The notes: generated by a model not told the origin, from the letters alone. A stretch of 36,759 nucleotides of DNA from a virus (IMGVR_UViG_3300042540_000683:1-36759); one strand, 5' to 3'; positions 7,554-15,507 are shown, counted from the stretch's first letter. Numbers and translations: made by a program.

Positions 7554-8182
7554 TAGATATCCGTACCTCCTGTTGGTTTCTGTGGAGCAATGTCCACTTT
7601 AGCTCCTTCATTGATTAGTTCAATGAATGGTTCAAATGATCTCTGGTTTAGATATACAGAAGATCCTTGCATGAATGTTAATCTATTACTATTTGTAGCA
7701 ACAGATGTTTCTTTCTTTTGTGTGATTTCATAATTCAAAGCAGCTATAAGCTGTTGAGCTGTATATTCTCCTTCAAGAATTATTTTATCAAACTTCAATC
7801 TGCAATCATCTTTGTACAGTCTAAGTGCTCTAGTACCTGTAAACTTCTTACCCTTATATTCAAATGAATCAGTACCTGGATAAGTTTTCCACCATTCTTC
7901 AAAATCTGTACTAGCTGGTTTTCTTCTTACTATTCTTCCACTACTCTTTGTATTCATGAAATCTAACAAGTCTCTACCTAATGTGGTGATTTTCTCATCA
8001 TCTGGTGTTATAAGTGCTTTTCTTATCAAAGAATGATAGACAGATGCAATTTTCATACTTCCATCACATAGTGGTGAAACATCAAATCTATCGTCTATCA
8101 ACTTCAATAAAAATATTACATCAAGATTATAACCTCGTTTGATGAGCTCTTCGAACTGTTCTGGTGTTACATTCAGCTTCAT
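7553..8182 (-). CDS. Putative replication accessory protein with helix-turn-helix-like N-terminus
   Basis: This 209-residue protein begins with a helical region resembling a winged-helix (LDVIFLLKLIDDRF through DEKITTLGRDLLDFM). A linker follows, then EEWWKTYPGTDSF. The WWKTYP type of motif recurs in phage replisome-organiser and DnaD/O-like proteins. Its place directly upstream of the DnaB-like helicase fits a helicase loader or organiser. That function is inferred from motif and context only. It overlaps the 73-residue gene upstream by 56 bases in another frame. Confidence 0.6.
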   Translation of the reverse strand: MKLNVTPEQFEELIKRGYNLDVIFLLKLIDDRFDVSPLCDGSMKIASVYHSLIRKALITPDDEKITTLGRDLLDFMNTKSSGRIVRRKPASTDFEEWWKTYPGTDSFEYKGKKFTGTRALRLYKDDCRLKFDKIILEGEYTAQQLIAALNYEITQKKETSVATNSNRLTFMQGSSVYLNQRSFEPFIELINEGAKVDIAPQKPTGGTDI

Positions 8183-8348
8183 CTGTTAATATTGGTTTTA
8201 CTACTTTTATAATTGCAGGTAAACGTTTTCTACGTTCCTGCTCTTCTTCCCATTGTTGCCACTCAACCTCCATTTGGATTTTAGATTCCATCAAATAGAT
8301 GTCATCTTTGAGAGCTTCATGTTCCCAATCTTGGCACAACCAATCCAT
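8127..8348 (-). CDS. Small charged helical protein
   Basis: This 73-residue protein starts MDWLCQDWEHEALKDDIYLM and has a Glu/Gln/Trp-rich helix (QMEVEWQQWEEEQERR) that could form a coiled coil. It abuts the membrane-anchored gene upstream with a one-base overlap and runs 56 bases into the next gene. The long overlap means the last third may be constrained by the other frame. Function is unknown. Confidence 0.6.
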   Translation of the reverse strand: MDWLCQDWEHEALKDDIYLMESKIQMEVEWQQWEEEQERRKRLPAIIKVVKPILTDEAECNTRTVRRAHQTRL

Positions 8349-8605
8349 TATTCAGATTTTTTAGGCGTTGCAACTGGTTTCTTTTTGTAATTCTTTCTGT
8401 AATTCTTCTTTTTAGGAGCTGTTGGCTGTTCTGCAACAACTTGTCCTTTAGAAAGATCAGTCACCTTTCTAGGTTTAAATTTAGGAAGTGTAGGTTCTTC
8501 TTTCTTTGGAGGATACTCCTTACTTGAATGTTTTAATAACATAAAACTTACTATTGACAATAATGCCAATGCAAATCCTATTACAATAATGTTAGATGTT
8601 GTCAT
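8348..8605 (-). CDS. Small membrane-anchored protein with basic tail
   Basis: The 85-residue protein has a single transmembrane helix at about residues 5-23 (IVIGFALALLSIVSFMLL). A proline- and lysine-rich tail with KKKNYRKNYKKKP follows and is very basic. By the positive-inside rule the tail should be cytoplasmic, where it could bind nucleic acid and tether replicating DNA to the membrane; that is inference. It is in the operon between the polymerase and helicase genes. Confidence 0.7.
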   Translation of the reverse strand: MTTSNIIVIGFALALLSIVSFMLLKHSSKEYPPKKEEPTLPKFKPRKVTDLSKGQVVAEQPTAPKKKNYRKNYKKKPVATPKKSE

Positions 8606-8610
8606 ACTTG

Positions 8611-8868
8611 TTACGATTTAATGCGAAGGCCGAAATTTAAATTAAACCAATCAAAGGTTTGTTCAGCTCTTGCTTTGTTAAACTTAAAAATTTTCTTTAA
8701 TAGAGGAATAGCATATCCTCTAAACTCTTTGTGTTGTTCTTGTGTCATTGTGATGTTGAAATACCACATGTCATCATCTAATGTGTCTAACATAGACTTA
8801 CCCACCATTTCGAGTTGATACTCAATAAGGTGTCTAGTTATGTTATCTCTGTTCACTTTAGCTTTCAT
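8611..8868 (-). CDS. Small protein, unknown function, coupled to DNA polymerase
   Basis: This 85-residue protein starts MKAKVNRDNITRHLIEYQLE and includes WYFNITMTQEQHKEF. Its start overlaps the polymerase stop by four bases, so it is probably translationally coupled. Composition is normal for a small soluble, mixed alpha/beta protein. No family was recognised. Confidence 0.7.
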   Translation of the reverse strand: MKAKVNRDNITRHLIEYQLEMVGKSMLDTLDDDMWYFNITMTQEQHKEFRGYAIPLLKKIFKFNKARAEQTFDWFNLNFGLRIKS

Positions 8869-10832
8869 TCAAATAAATTTAATTGATTTGGAATATACAC
8901 TGTTTTGATTCTTTTACCTTCAGTTGCTATTTTTGTCACTATCCTGTTTGCTTTCTCAATATAATAATCATAATTGACATTGTCAACAGCACTGTTCTTT
9001 GGTAAGAAGTTACACACTTCACATACCCATTCACCAGCTTCCACTTGACTAATTGCAGCAGCTCTAGTTTGACATTCAGCGTTCTTGATTTTAAATATCT
9101 TTTCTCCTTTATTAGAGACATAATATCTAATCAGCTTATTGTACACTGTAACTTCTCCTGTAGATCTATTAGTTCCTTCATAATGGAAGCTTCTAGTTGC
9201 TTTCTGTCTTATACAAAAGTCATAAAGATTTTTATGATTGCGTATCGTATGCTCAACAGGAATGTTATGTACAAAATACTGCTCAAGAGCAATAGGAACC
9301 ACTCTGGCTGATTTGTTCTTATGTAACTCAAAGTCAGTAAGGAAATCACCTTTTTTCTTAATCTCTCCATCTGTTTTAATTGCTAAATAATCATTCACTG
9401 TACTAAAGATAATCTTGGAATAATCAGTTCTCTCTAATTCATACTGAGTTAGGTTACACCACCATTCATTAAGCTTGTGCATCAAAGGAATCAACTCTTT
9501 CTTAATCTTGATGGTTACACCATCTGTATTTGCAGAGATCACCTGTATGCCATTCAATTCATATTGCTCAATAAGCATCATCAAACTAAGCTCACCAGTT
9601 ATTGTGGTGAACATAGTTAGTTGCCTATCAAATATCCATGATTGCATATCAGATGACTTACCATATACAGAGTTAACTGCAAGTTTAAGTGCTCCTACAA
9701 TTCCTTTAATCTTTTTGTCTTTCTTTGCAAGCGGTTTAAGCTCCAATCTCTTATCAAACATCTGTTTGTATCCCCTAAGGAATTCCTTTCCTAAATGAGC
9801 AGGAAACTGTCCATTATTGATGATGATAGCAGGATAGTAAGAACTAACATCCCAATCGATTATCTCATACTCTTCATCAGCCTCAAACACCTTTGGTGAA
9901 TTCTCTGTATGAAGACCTCCTTTCATAAAAGAATACACATTTCCATGAAAATGTAATTCTTCTTTGAAATCATCTTGAAGACCTAATGTAGTCTTCTTTA
10001 TTCTTTTTAAGAAATCACTAAGTTCTGGTGTCTCAAAGACAACGTATTTAGCAATACAGTTTTTAAGATTTATGTTCTTTCTGAAATATCCTTTTCTAGG
10101 AAGTTCTTTATATTGAATACCTTTCTCCTGGCAATAGAACTTCTTGATTATTTCATCACCTATTTTACTATCTGAATAGTTCATACAAGGAATACCAAAC
10201 TCAGCTTCAATATCTTTACGAAGTTCAATTTGATTGTTTCCTTTATACAAAGGATGTTCTGTTTCACCTAATGTAACTTTATAGAATTCATAAGTTGCAT
10301 CAACATCATTAAAACAATAGTCTATGGTGAGTTCTACCTCTTCCTTAGTCATGTTTGTTTTAGTATGATGAATAGGCATTTCCTCAATGTTCTCTAAGTC
10401 CATTTCAAACTCTAGTCTTTTAAGACTCACCATCCGATTTTTATTATCGTAGTGATTGATTTTAAATAAATCTATTTGTTTAAGTGTTAGTTCATGTTCT
10501 CTGTATTCAGGAAATACATCATAATTAGCATCATGAATAACATCAGCAGCTTTTTGTGCTATACGTGCAGTGATTTCTAAATTGCTTAGCTCATGCCAAT
10601 TGTCATAGTTTCTTAAGATCCATTCAACAACTTGACTGTCAAAGCGTAAATTATTATAACCAACCCAATAAGCATCAGGATGTGCTTCTGTATATCTAAC
10701 AAACTTATCTAATTCGTTTTTCCATTTAGATACTTGAAAGCTTTTACCCACTTTACCAGGAATCATACAAACTATTAAGAATAGTTCTTGCATGGTTTCT
10801 ATGTCGTAACATATAATATTATTTTCTTTCAT
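8865..10832 (-). CDS. Family B DNA polymerase
   Basis: The 655-residue polymerase has a 3'-5' exonuclease domain: CYDIETM (Exo I, residues 8-14), YNNLRFD (Exo II, 59-65) and YCFNDVD (Exo III, 172-178). The polymerase domain follows with DVSSYYP (motif A, 328-334), KLAVNSVYG (motif B, 383-391) and ANTDG (motif C, 434-438). Motif C has Asn where most PolB enzymes have the first Asp of DTD. The compact length and lack of a terminal-protein region fit the PolB carried by some crAss-like lineages in place of PolA. It replicates the genome with the primase, helicase and SSB-like proteins downstream. Confidence 0.95.
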   Translation of the reverse strand: MKENNIICYDIETMQELFLIVCMIPGKVGKSFQVSKWKNELDKFVRYTEAHPDAYWVGYNNLRFDSQVVEWILRNYDNWHELSNLEITARIAQKAADVIHDANYDVFPEYREHELTLKQIDLFKINHYDNKNRMVSLKRLEFEMDLENIEEMPIHHTKTNMTKEEVELTIDYCFNDVDATYEFYKVTLGETEHPLYKGNNQIELRKDIEAEFGIPCMNYSDSKIGDEIIKKFYCQEKGIQYKELPRKGYFRKNINLKNCIAKYVVFETPELSDFLKRIKKTTLGLQDDFKEELHFHGNVYSFMKGGLHTENSPKVFEADEEYEIIDWDVSSYYPAIIINNGQFPAHLGKEFLRGYKQMFDKRLELKPLAKKDKKIKGIVGALKLAVNSVYGKSSDMQSWIFDRQLTMFTTITGELSLMMLIEQYELNGIQVISANTDGVTIKIKKELIPLMHKLNEWWCNLTQYELERTDYSKIIFSTVNDYLAIKTDGEIKKKGDFLTDFELHKNKSARVVPIALEQYFVHNIPVEHTIRNHKNLYDFCIRQKATRSFHYEGTNRSTGEVTVYNKLIRYYVSNKGEKIFKIKNAECQTRAAAISQVEAGEWVCEVCNFLPKNSAVDNVNYDYYIEKANRIVTKIATEGKRIKTVYIPNQLNLFE

Positions 10833-11025
10833 TGTCTTGTTGTTTTTTATGGTCTTTCCAATCTAGCCAAAAGCCTATTGCTACAATAATGTTCATTCCA
10901 AATGAAGCTATTATTTCATATATGTCTTTGTAGATATTAGTAGTGAGATGGACATGTCCTACCATCCAAAAAGGAATGGCAAGATTATTTGATATCCATC
11001 TCACTAAATAATTTATAAACTTCAT
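10819..11025 (-). CDS. Small membrane protein upstream of DNA polymerase
   Basis: This 68-residue protein has two hydrophobic stretches (about 15-28, AIPFWMVGHV, and 39-53, ASFGMNIIVAIGF) and a charged tail (DWKDHKKQQDNERK). It overlaps the polymerase start by 14 bases. A perfect -7 promoter element ends only six bases before its ATG, so it may head the polymerase transcript. Function is unknown. Confidence 0.6.
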   Translation of the reverse strand: MKFINYLVRWISNNLAIPFWMVGHVHLTTNIYKDIYEIIASFGMNIIVAIGFWLDWKDHKKQQDNERK

Positions 11026-11031
11026 AGTTTA

Positions 11032-11039
11032 CAAAGATA
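11032..11039 (-). promoter_or_regulatory. -7 promoter element ahead of the polymerase unit
   Basis: The coding strand reads TATCTTTG, a perfect TAnnTTTG match, six bases before the ATG at 11025. A start site 5-7 bases downstream would give a nearly leaderless mRNA. No TTG is seen at the -33 position. Confidence 0.5.
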
Positions 11040-11068
11040 ATTAAAAATATTATATTGTTATAATAATT

Positions 11069-11569
11069 TTAGTTATCAAAGTAATATCTAACATGATCTT
11101 GATACACTACGATTCTACTTGGTGTACCAACAAATGACATAACACCTACAGGCACTTCAATACCTATTTCTGCAGGTTGTCTTTCAAGTGGTTTCTCTAC
11201 AATCTCTTCACAAATCTCTCTTACAGCTTGTGCTGCTTCAGTTGCTTCAATGTCTTCAATTATCTCTACAATTCTTTTGTCGAATTTATCCATTAAAGAA
11301 CCTGGCATTGGTTCAAGATTCATCACCACTTGTTCTATATCAGTTTGATTAGAAGCTTTAGGTTTTCTACCTCTTTTTTTGCTAATAGGACCTGCCCATG
11401 TATTATTAACTCTTCTTGTTTGTTTAGCAAGTAATACCACTTTAGTGTACATGCCAGACAATGGTCTGTCAAACTCTTCTGATAGTTCATCAGCAATGAT
11501 GGGTAATGGTTTACCTGTTCTAATCTCTTGTTTAATTCGATTAACTTCTTTGGGTGTGTAATGTTTCAT
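11069..11569 (-). CDS. Putative DNA-binding protein with AT-hook-like motif
   Basis: The first 60 residues of this 166-residue protein look like a helix-turn-helix (YTPKEVNRIKQEIRTGK, then LPIIADELSEEF and VVLLAKQTRR). A basic KKRGRKPKA stretch (about 64-72) resembles an AT-hook. The rest is acidic and helical, then beta-rich near the C-terminus. It could be an early regulator of the downstream replication genes; no family is assigned. Confidence 0.65.
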   Translation of the reverse strand: MKHYTPKEVNRIKQEIRTGKPLPIIADELSEEFDRPLSGMYTKVVLLAKQTRRVNNTWAGPISKKRGRKPKASNQTDIEQVVMNLEPMPGSLMDKFDKRIVEIIEDIEATEAAQAVREICEEIVEKPLERQPAEIGIEVPVGVMSFVGTPSRIVVYQDHVRYYFDN

Positions 11570-11592
11570 AATTTTAAAAATTTAGTTAATAT

Positions 11593-12051
11593 TTATTCTT
11601 CTTCTAATTCATCGTTTAATGTTTCATCCCAGTCATCCCATTCTTCTTCTGGTGCTAGTGATAAAATCACTTTACCATCAAATGTAATAGCACCTGGATA
11701 TTCAGTTTCATCACTCATTTCAATATCAATATACCCATCAAGTTCTCTGAATAGGTAATTAATATCGTCTAATGTAACTTCTCTGTATTCATCTACATCA
11801 TCTCCATCATCCCACCAACCTATGTCATCATGTGAAGCAAGTACATCTCCATCTTCATCAATGATAACTAATTGTACAGGAGCACCATGTTTGGCCATAA
11901 ATGCATCTGGGTCTTCTGGTATCTCTTCTAGCTCAAATAGCTCAATATATGGTTCTACAACACCAACAGATATTCTATTGATGAAAAGCATACCTTCCTC
12001 CAATTCTGAAGGAAGATAGCTTGACAATGATATTTCTGCTGGATACCACAT
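11593..12051 (-). CDS. Acidic hypothetical protein
   Basis: This 152-residue protein is very acidic, ending EEWDDWDETLNDELEEE, with several Asp/Glu runs (DDIGWWDDGDDVDEY). It begins MWYPAEISLSSYLPSE. The start overlaps the upstream stop by one base. A DNA-mimic role is possible for such composition but unproven. Confidence 0.65.
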   Translation of the reverse strand: MWYPAEISLSSYLPSELEEGMLFINRISVGVVEPYIELFELEEIPEDPDAFMAKHGAPVQLVIIDEDGDVLASHDDIGWWDDGDDVDEYREVTLDDINYLFRELDGYIDIEMSDETEYPGAITFDGKVILSLAPEEEWDDWDETLNDELEEE

Positions 12052-12407
12052 TAGAAATCTTTTTTAGGTGTTGGTTCAGCTATTTGATATACGCAATGAC
12101 TGCTAGATAGTCTCAACAATATATGAAGCTGTTCAGCTTCTAAATAATCAAGTTGTTTTTTAGCATTAATACCAATGATTTCTATACCATCACCGTTATC
12201 AACTAATTGCATTGCAACTTTTTTCTTCATACTGTCACTCCATTCATCATCATCACTGAAATACAATGTGTGTACAGTTACAATTGGTGTAGCCTCAAGT
12301 TTATGATAATCATATTCATGTCTACTGTTGATGTAGATTTCTTCTCTGTATAACACTTCACTAGCGTTATCAACTATTTTTTGAATTTCTTCTGTTAATT
12401 TTGGCAT
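12051..12407 (-). CDS. Hypothetical protein
   Basis: This 118-residue soluble protein begins MPKLTEEIQKIVDNASEVLY. The middle is acidic (LYFSDDDEWSDSMKKK) and the C-terminal half is helical (LDYLEAEQLHILLRL). The start is preceded nine bases upstream by the recurrent TCCTTAATAA motif. It is coupled by one base to the next gene. Function not recognised. Confidence 0.65.
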   Translation of the reverse strand: MPKLTEEIQKIVDNASEVLYREEIYINSRHEYDYHKLEATPIVTVHTLYFSDDDEWSDSMKKKVAMQLVDNGDGIEIIGINAKKQLDYLEAEQLHILLRLSSSHCVYQIAEPTPKKDF

Positions 12408-12426
12408 ATTCTTTTGTTATTAAGGA

Positions 12427-12723
12427 TTATATTTTTGATGTTAATTGTTTCATTTCAGAGAGAATATCATCAATAGACATATTCTCTCTTTCTTTTTTCT
12501 CAATTTGCTCTATAACTAATTCTTTTGGAAAGTGTTTTATAAACATTTTACCTATAGATGGATAAACTTTACATCTAACAAGGTGTTCGTACGAAGGATT
12601 TACAATTAACACTTTACATCTAAGTCCTATATACTTTTCAAAACTATCTTCCCAAGTAAGATATCTGACAGTTTCATATTTAAAGAATTCAAACTCTTTA
12701 TCTATTAGATCTTCATCTTTCAT
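12427..12723 (-). CDS. Hypothetical protein
   Basis: This 98-residue protein begins MKDEDLIDKEFEFFKYE and contains CKVLIVNPSYEHLVRCKVYP, a beta-rich core, with a Lys/Glu helix near the end. It lies two bases after the upstream stop, in a tight operon. No motif was recognised. Confidence 0.6.
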   Translation of the reverse strand: MKDEDLIDKEFEFFKYETVRYLTWEDSFEKYIGLRCKVLIVNPSYEHLVRCKVYPSIGKMFIKHFPKELVIEQIEKKERENMSIDDILSEMKQLTSKI

Positions 12724-12725
12724 AG

Positions 12726-12959
12726 TTAATAACCTGCAAGTTTAGATAGTGTACCAGTTTGTTCTAAAATGTTAGCAAGACCATTTTCTTCTTTACGTGT
12801 AAGATTGTTTAAAGAAGAAACAAGGTTGATTCTATCATAAGTGATAGCTTCTCCATACACTGCTTTCACTTTCTCACCTATTTCTACAAGCTTTGAGACA
12901 TTAAAATTGTTTATAGGGTTATTATCTTCATCAACCCATCTACCGTTAATTATTTTCAT
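12726..12959 (-). CDS. Hypothetical protein
   Basis: This 77-residue protein starts MKIINGRWVDEDNNPINNFN. A short beta segment is followed by helices (VSKLVEIGEKVKAVYGE). It is packed against its downstream neighbour. No family recognised. Confidence 0.6.
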   Translation of the reverse strand: MKIINGRWVDEDNNPINNFNVSKLVEIGEKVKAVYGEAITYDRINLVSSLNNLTRKEENGLANILEQTGTLSKLAGY

Positions 12960-12980
12960 TGTTTTATGATTTTAGTAACA

Positions 12981-13147
12981 TCACGCATAACAAAGTTCTG
13001 TTATGGTGGTTATTGATTTATAAACTCTCACTTCTTTTTTGAACTCTTTAATTGCTTCTTCCATGTTGTTAGCTTTTACAATGATTTCAAGATCTGTTGA
13101 TTCATCGTTTCTTTCTGTCCAGTAGTATATTAAATATCTTTTCATGT
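12981..13147 (-). pseudogene. Small protein gene with start out of frame at an A6 run
   Basis: A frame of 52 protein-like codons runs RYLIYYWTERNDESTDLEI and on, ending at TGA 12983-12981, but it has no in-frame ATG at its head. The ATG at 13147 is followed by six A residues and leads to a stop after five codons. With one more A the ATG would open the whole frame as MKKRYLIYYW and so on, 55 residues. The gene is therefore broken, misread in a homopolymer, or rescued by slippage. An internal ATG (codon 27 or 28) could give a much shorter product. Confidence 0.45.
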
Positions 13148-13153
13148 GTGTTA

Positions 13154-13531
13154 TTACTGATAAAATTCAATTGTGTTTCCTTTAGAGAATAATAGTCTTA
13201 ATACACCATCATCATCAAAAAGCTGTAATGAAATCTCATGTCCATCTTTTTTATCAAGAATTTCAATCAACTGATATTTATATCCACCTGTTGTAGTTCC
13301 TTCAGTTAAATCAGACACTTGTAAGTATTCAGCAGTTTCTCCTGATCCATAGTATAATTTAATACCTCTATTTCCATTGGGATTAAAAACAACAGTTAAA
13401 TCAGCAGCTTTCACTGCTTCTTCTACATCATTTCTTGTAACCATCATAGATGTATATTTTCTAACAAATGTTTCTTGTGCAAATGTCATTGTTCCAAACA
13501 ACAACATTGCTAATAATAATAATTTTTTCAT
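13154..13531 (-). CDS. Secreted or periplasmic protein of unknown function
   Basis: Residues 1-19 (MKKLLLLAMLLFGTMTFAQ) form a classical signal peptide with the cleavage context (TFA-Q) typical of Flavobacteriia. The mature part of about 106 residues is beta-rich. It includes VVFNPNGNRGIKLYYG and closes with a short FSKGNTIEFYQ. A phage protein exported to the periplasm may alter the envelope or block superinfection; that is inference. It also looks like a gene acquired from a host. Confidence 0.75.
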   Translation of the reverse strand: MKKLLLLAMLLFGTMTFAQETFVRKYTSMMVTRNDVEEAVKAADLTVVFNPNGNRGIKLYYGSGETAEYLQVSDLTEGTTTGGYKYQLIEILDKKDGHEISLQLFDDDGVLRLLFSKGNTIEFYQ

Positions 13532-13553
13532 GTTTTATTTCTTTTTAAATTGT

Positions 13554-13913
13554 TTAATATAAACTTGCAATATGTTTGTTAATACCATAGTCAAGTAAAA
13601 TATATTTCTTACTTTCTATTCCCCAATTTTCATAATTATAAAGATCACAGTTATCAAAATCAAACTCAGGCATTAATGCTTTGTTGCGTCTAACAACTTT
13701 TTTTGGTATTGATTCAATTGTATTATATCTTTTCTGACAAACAATACCCATAAACATCCATTTTAGTTCTGCTAAAGATGCTACATTATTATACTTATCC
13801 CAAATCTTTTTCTCATTGAGTCCTTGTAGATAACCTTTTCTGTTTATAGGTATTTTAATAACTATATTTTTTAATATGATTACTAATCTTGTTGAGTACT
13901 TAAATGAAATCAT
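13554..13913 (-). CDS. Hypothetical protein
   Basis: This 119-residue Lys/Asn-rich protein includes ASLAELKWMFMGIVCQKRYN and ends YILLDYGINKHIASLY. The closing segment resembles the ends of host-interaction phage proteins I recall, but no family could be assigned. It lies three bases after its upstream neighbour. Confidence 0.6.
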   Translation of the reverse strand: MISFKYSTRLVIILKNIVIKIPINRKGYLQGLNEKKIWDKYNNVASLAELKWMFMGIVCQKRYNTIESIPKKVVRRNKALMPEFDFDNCDLYNYENWGIESKKYILLDYGINKHIASLY

Positions 13914-13916
13914 TGC

Positions 13917-14465
13917 TTATTTCTTTTTAAATTGTTTAAACCAACCTCTAACATTTTCCACTTCTTGAATTTCTTGATTGAATTTTATTAGTAGTTGAAT
14001 TACTTCTTCATCACTATACTTATTATTGTCTTGTTCTTTTTGCCATTTAACACCTCTAACAAAAGCATCTACTTCATCTCCATAATAAGATAATTCAGCA
14101 TACTTTTTAGCTTCTTCAAGTGTTTCTTGTTTAGGTTTACAATCACAACGACCCATAGTACATCTACTTGTAAAATCAAAAGGACAATCTAAATCTTGTT
14201 TAGGTTCTTCTTTTGGAATGATTAAACCATAAACATTAACAGATAAAACACTTTCATCTTCATTGTGCCATTTATTGTTTACAGTTTCAACTTCAACCTC
14301 CTCACAACTTGGATTCTTAACAAACCATTCTAAAAACTCGTCAGGAATAGTTTGTACACCATCTTTGATTAGCGAGTCATCAGTAGATAATAATATTTCT
14401 TTATATCCTGTTTCAGATTGTAAATACCATTTATCTTTATGCTTAATTACTTTCATAATCTTCAA
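13917..14465 (-). CDS. C-terminal part of a gene apparently split by the HNH endonuclease
   Basis: This 182-residue protein contains IPDEFLEWFVKNPSCEEVEV, then KEEPKQ and a Cys cluster (CPFDFTSRCTMGRCDC, which may bind zinc), ending with a helical segment. From memory, the LIKDGVQ...FLEWFVKNPSCE block in Bacteroidota phage and prophage proteins normally follows an N-terminal module beginning MKNIHILPT and containing NIYITNDEEIKEG. Here that module is a separate short ORF at 15047-15205, and an HNH gene lies between. Translation probably starts at 14465 or 14456, inside the 3' end of the HNH gene. Confidence 0.7.
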   Translation of the reverse strand: MKIMKVIKHKDKWYLQSETGYKEILLSTDDSLIKDGVQTIPDEFLEWFVKNPSCEEVEVETVNNKWHNEDESVLSVNVYGLIIPKEEPKQDLDCPFDFTSRCTMGRCDCKPKQETLEEAKKYAELSYYGDEVDAFVRGVKWQKEQDNNKYSDEEVIQLLIKFNQEIQEVENVRGWFKQFKKK

Positions 14466-14994
14466 ATTTTATATTTTTATATTTCATTGTTCCTCTTGAC
14501 ATTGATTGTCTTATTGTTTTACCATATTTAACATCTCCAAATAAAACAATAGATGCTTCAGAAGCAGAGCCAAAAATAAGTTCTTGTCCATTTTCAAGTA
14601 TTGCTTTTATCTTTTTACCAGCAGATGAATTTACTCCTGTCTTACCTATGAAATGATGTGGCTTGTTTGATTTAGAATAAGGAATAGGTCTTAACATAAG
14701 CACTTCTCTTGAGTGTTTTACATTTTCAGACCTACTCATCCATTCTAAGTTTTCTAAACTATTGTTTAACTTATCTCCATCAATATGATTTACAGTTTCA
14801 AGATTTAAAGGATTAGTTATAAATGCTTCTGCTAATAACCTATGAGTTCTTCTTGATTTGTTTGCTATGTTTACTTGATAATAACCATGTGAACTAATAG
14901 ATTGAGAAAGTATTTTTCCTTTTAACTTTCTTCTAATTTGTCCTAAAACATTTATCTCATATTCACTAAAACTTGGTATTGTTTTCCATTCCAT
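14443..14994 (-). CDS. HNH homing endonuclease (NUMOD4-HNH)
   Basis: An N-terminal NUMOD4 segment (EWKTIPSFSEYEINVLGQIR) and a HNH_3 nuclease core (THRLLAEAFI, then NHIDGDKLNNSLENLEW) are followed by a NUMOD1-like segment (ASEASIVLF). The ATG at 14994 is chosen because it opens directly on the NUMOD4 domain and sits downstream of a good promoter; an ATG at 15033 would overlap that promoter. The 184-residue protein is a free-standing homing endonuclease. It separates two pieces that look like one ancestral gene, and its 3' end overlaps the downstream piece by 23 bases. Confidence 0.9.
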   Translation of the reverse strand: MEWKTIPSFSEYEINVLGQIRRKLKGKILSQSISSHGYYQVNIANKSRRTHRLLAEAFITNPLNLETVNHIDGDKLNNSLENLEWMSRSENVKHSREVLMLRPIPYSKSNKPHHFIGKTGVNSSAGKKIKAILENGQELIFGSASEASIVLFGDVKYGKTIRQSMSRGTMKYKNIKFEDYESN

Positions 14995-15019
14995 AATTTG
15001 ATTATTTAAAATTAATATG

Positions 15020-15050
15020 CAAATATAAAACAATTATATTTATAAATCAA
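15020..15050 (-). promoter_or_regulatory. Bacteroidota-type promoter of the HNH gene
   Basis: On the coding strand TTG (15050-15048) and TATATTTG (15027-15020) are separated by 20 bases, matching TTG-N17-23-TAnnTTTG. The HNH start is 25 bases further on. Confidence 0.6.
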
Positions 15051-15205
15051 GGTAATTCTTTAATTTCTTCATCATTAGTGATGTAGATGTTTTGGTACTC
15101 CATACTAGGAGTATGTAAATGGCTTTCAGTAGTTAAATATAAATTACCTTTATAAGAATATAATCTACTTGGTTTTGGCGTTGGTAATATGTGTATGTTT
15201 TTCAT
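15047..15205 (-). CDS. N-terminal fragment of a split Bacteroidota phage gene
   Basis: The 52-residue ORF begins MKNIHILPTPKPSRLY and ends NIYITNDEEIKELP. In homologues as I remember them the sequence continues EEIKEGDW and on into the block found in 13917-14465. Here it stops two codons after EEIKE, exactly where the HNH element begins. It is probably a truncated relic, or one half of a gene now made as two polypeptides. Confidence 0.6.
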   Translation of the reverse strand: MKNIHILPTPKPSRLYSYKGNLYLTTESHLHTPSMEYQNIYITNDEEIKELP

Positions 15206-15209
15206 AATA

Positions 15210-15287
15210 TTATTTGTTTTCATCCCAAATTTTTAATCCATACATTAAGGTATAGATTATTGCAAAAATAAGTAAAAAGTTTTCCAT
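15210..15287 (-). CDS. Tiny membrane peptide
   Basis: The 25-residue ORF, MENFLLIFAIIYTLMYGLKI and a charged end, is one transmembrane helix. It fits between two genes with two-base and five-base gaps. Support is the tight packing and the hydrophobic profile only. Confidence 0.4.
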   Translation of the reverse strand: MENFLLIFAIIYTLMYGLKIWDENK

Positions 15288-15288
15288 A

Positions 15289-15504
15289 TTATTTGATATT
15301 AGTTAATGGATAAGCATTTAAAATTGAATCTTTGTCTACTTCTGATGTTAATCCTCCAATAACATAAGATTCTGCATTTTCACTTGCTTCTTTTAAAGCT
15401 GCTTCTACATGAAGTTTAGCAAATTCAATCATATTATTATAAATAGATTCAATACTAAAAGGTTTCCCTCTTAAAAATTCTTCTGCTGTTGGTATATTAC
15501 TCAT
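15289..15504 (-). CDS. Small helical protein, common in Bacteroidota phages
   Basis: This 71-residue protein has an amphipathic helix, MIEFAKLHVEAALKEASENA, of a type I recall as frequent in Bacteroidota prophages without known function. It ends NAYPLTNIK. It sits three bases downstream of the lipoprotein gene. Confidence 0.7.
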   Translation of the reverse strand: MSNIPTAEEFLRGKPFSIESIYNNMIEFAKLHVEAALKEASENAESYVIGGLTSEVDKDSILNAYPLTNIK

Positions 15505-15507
15505 AAT

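Noticed and set aside
9475-9798. Plus-strand ORF of 107 codons
   Set aside because: It lies opposite the polymerase gene, has no domain and is a shadow of that frame.
14443-15047. Intron around the HNH gene
   Set aside because: No group I (P, Q, R, S) or group II core is seen, and the gene fills almost all of the insert.
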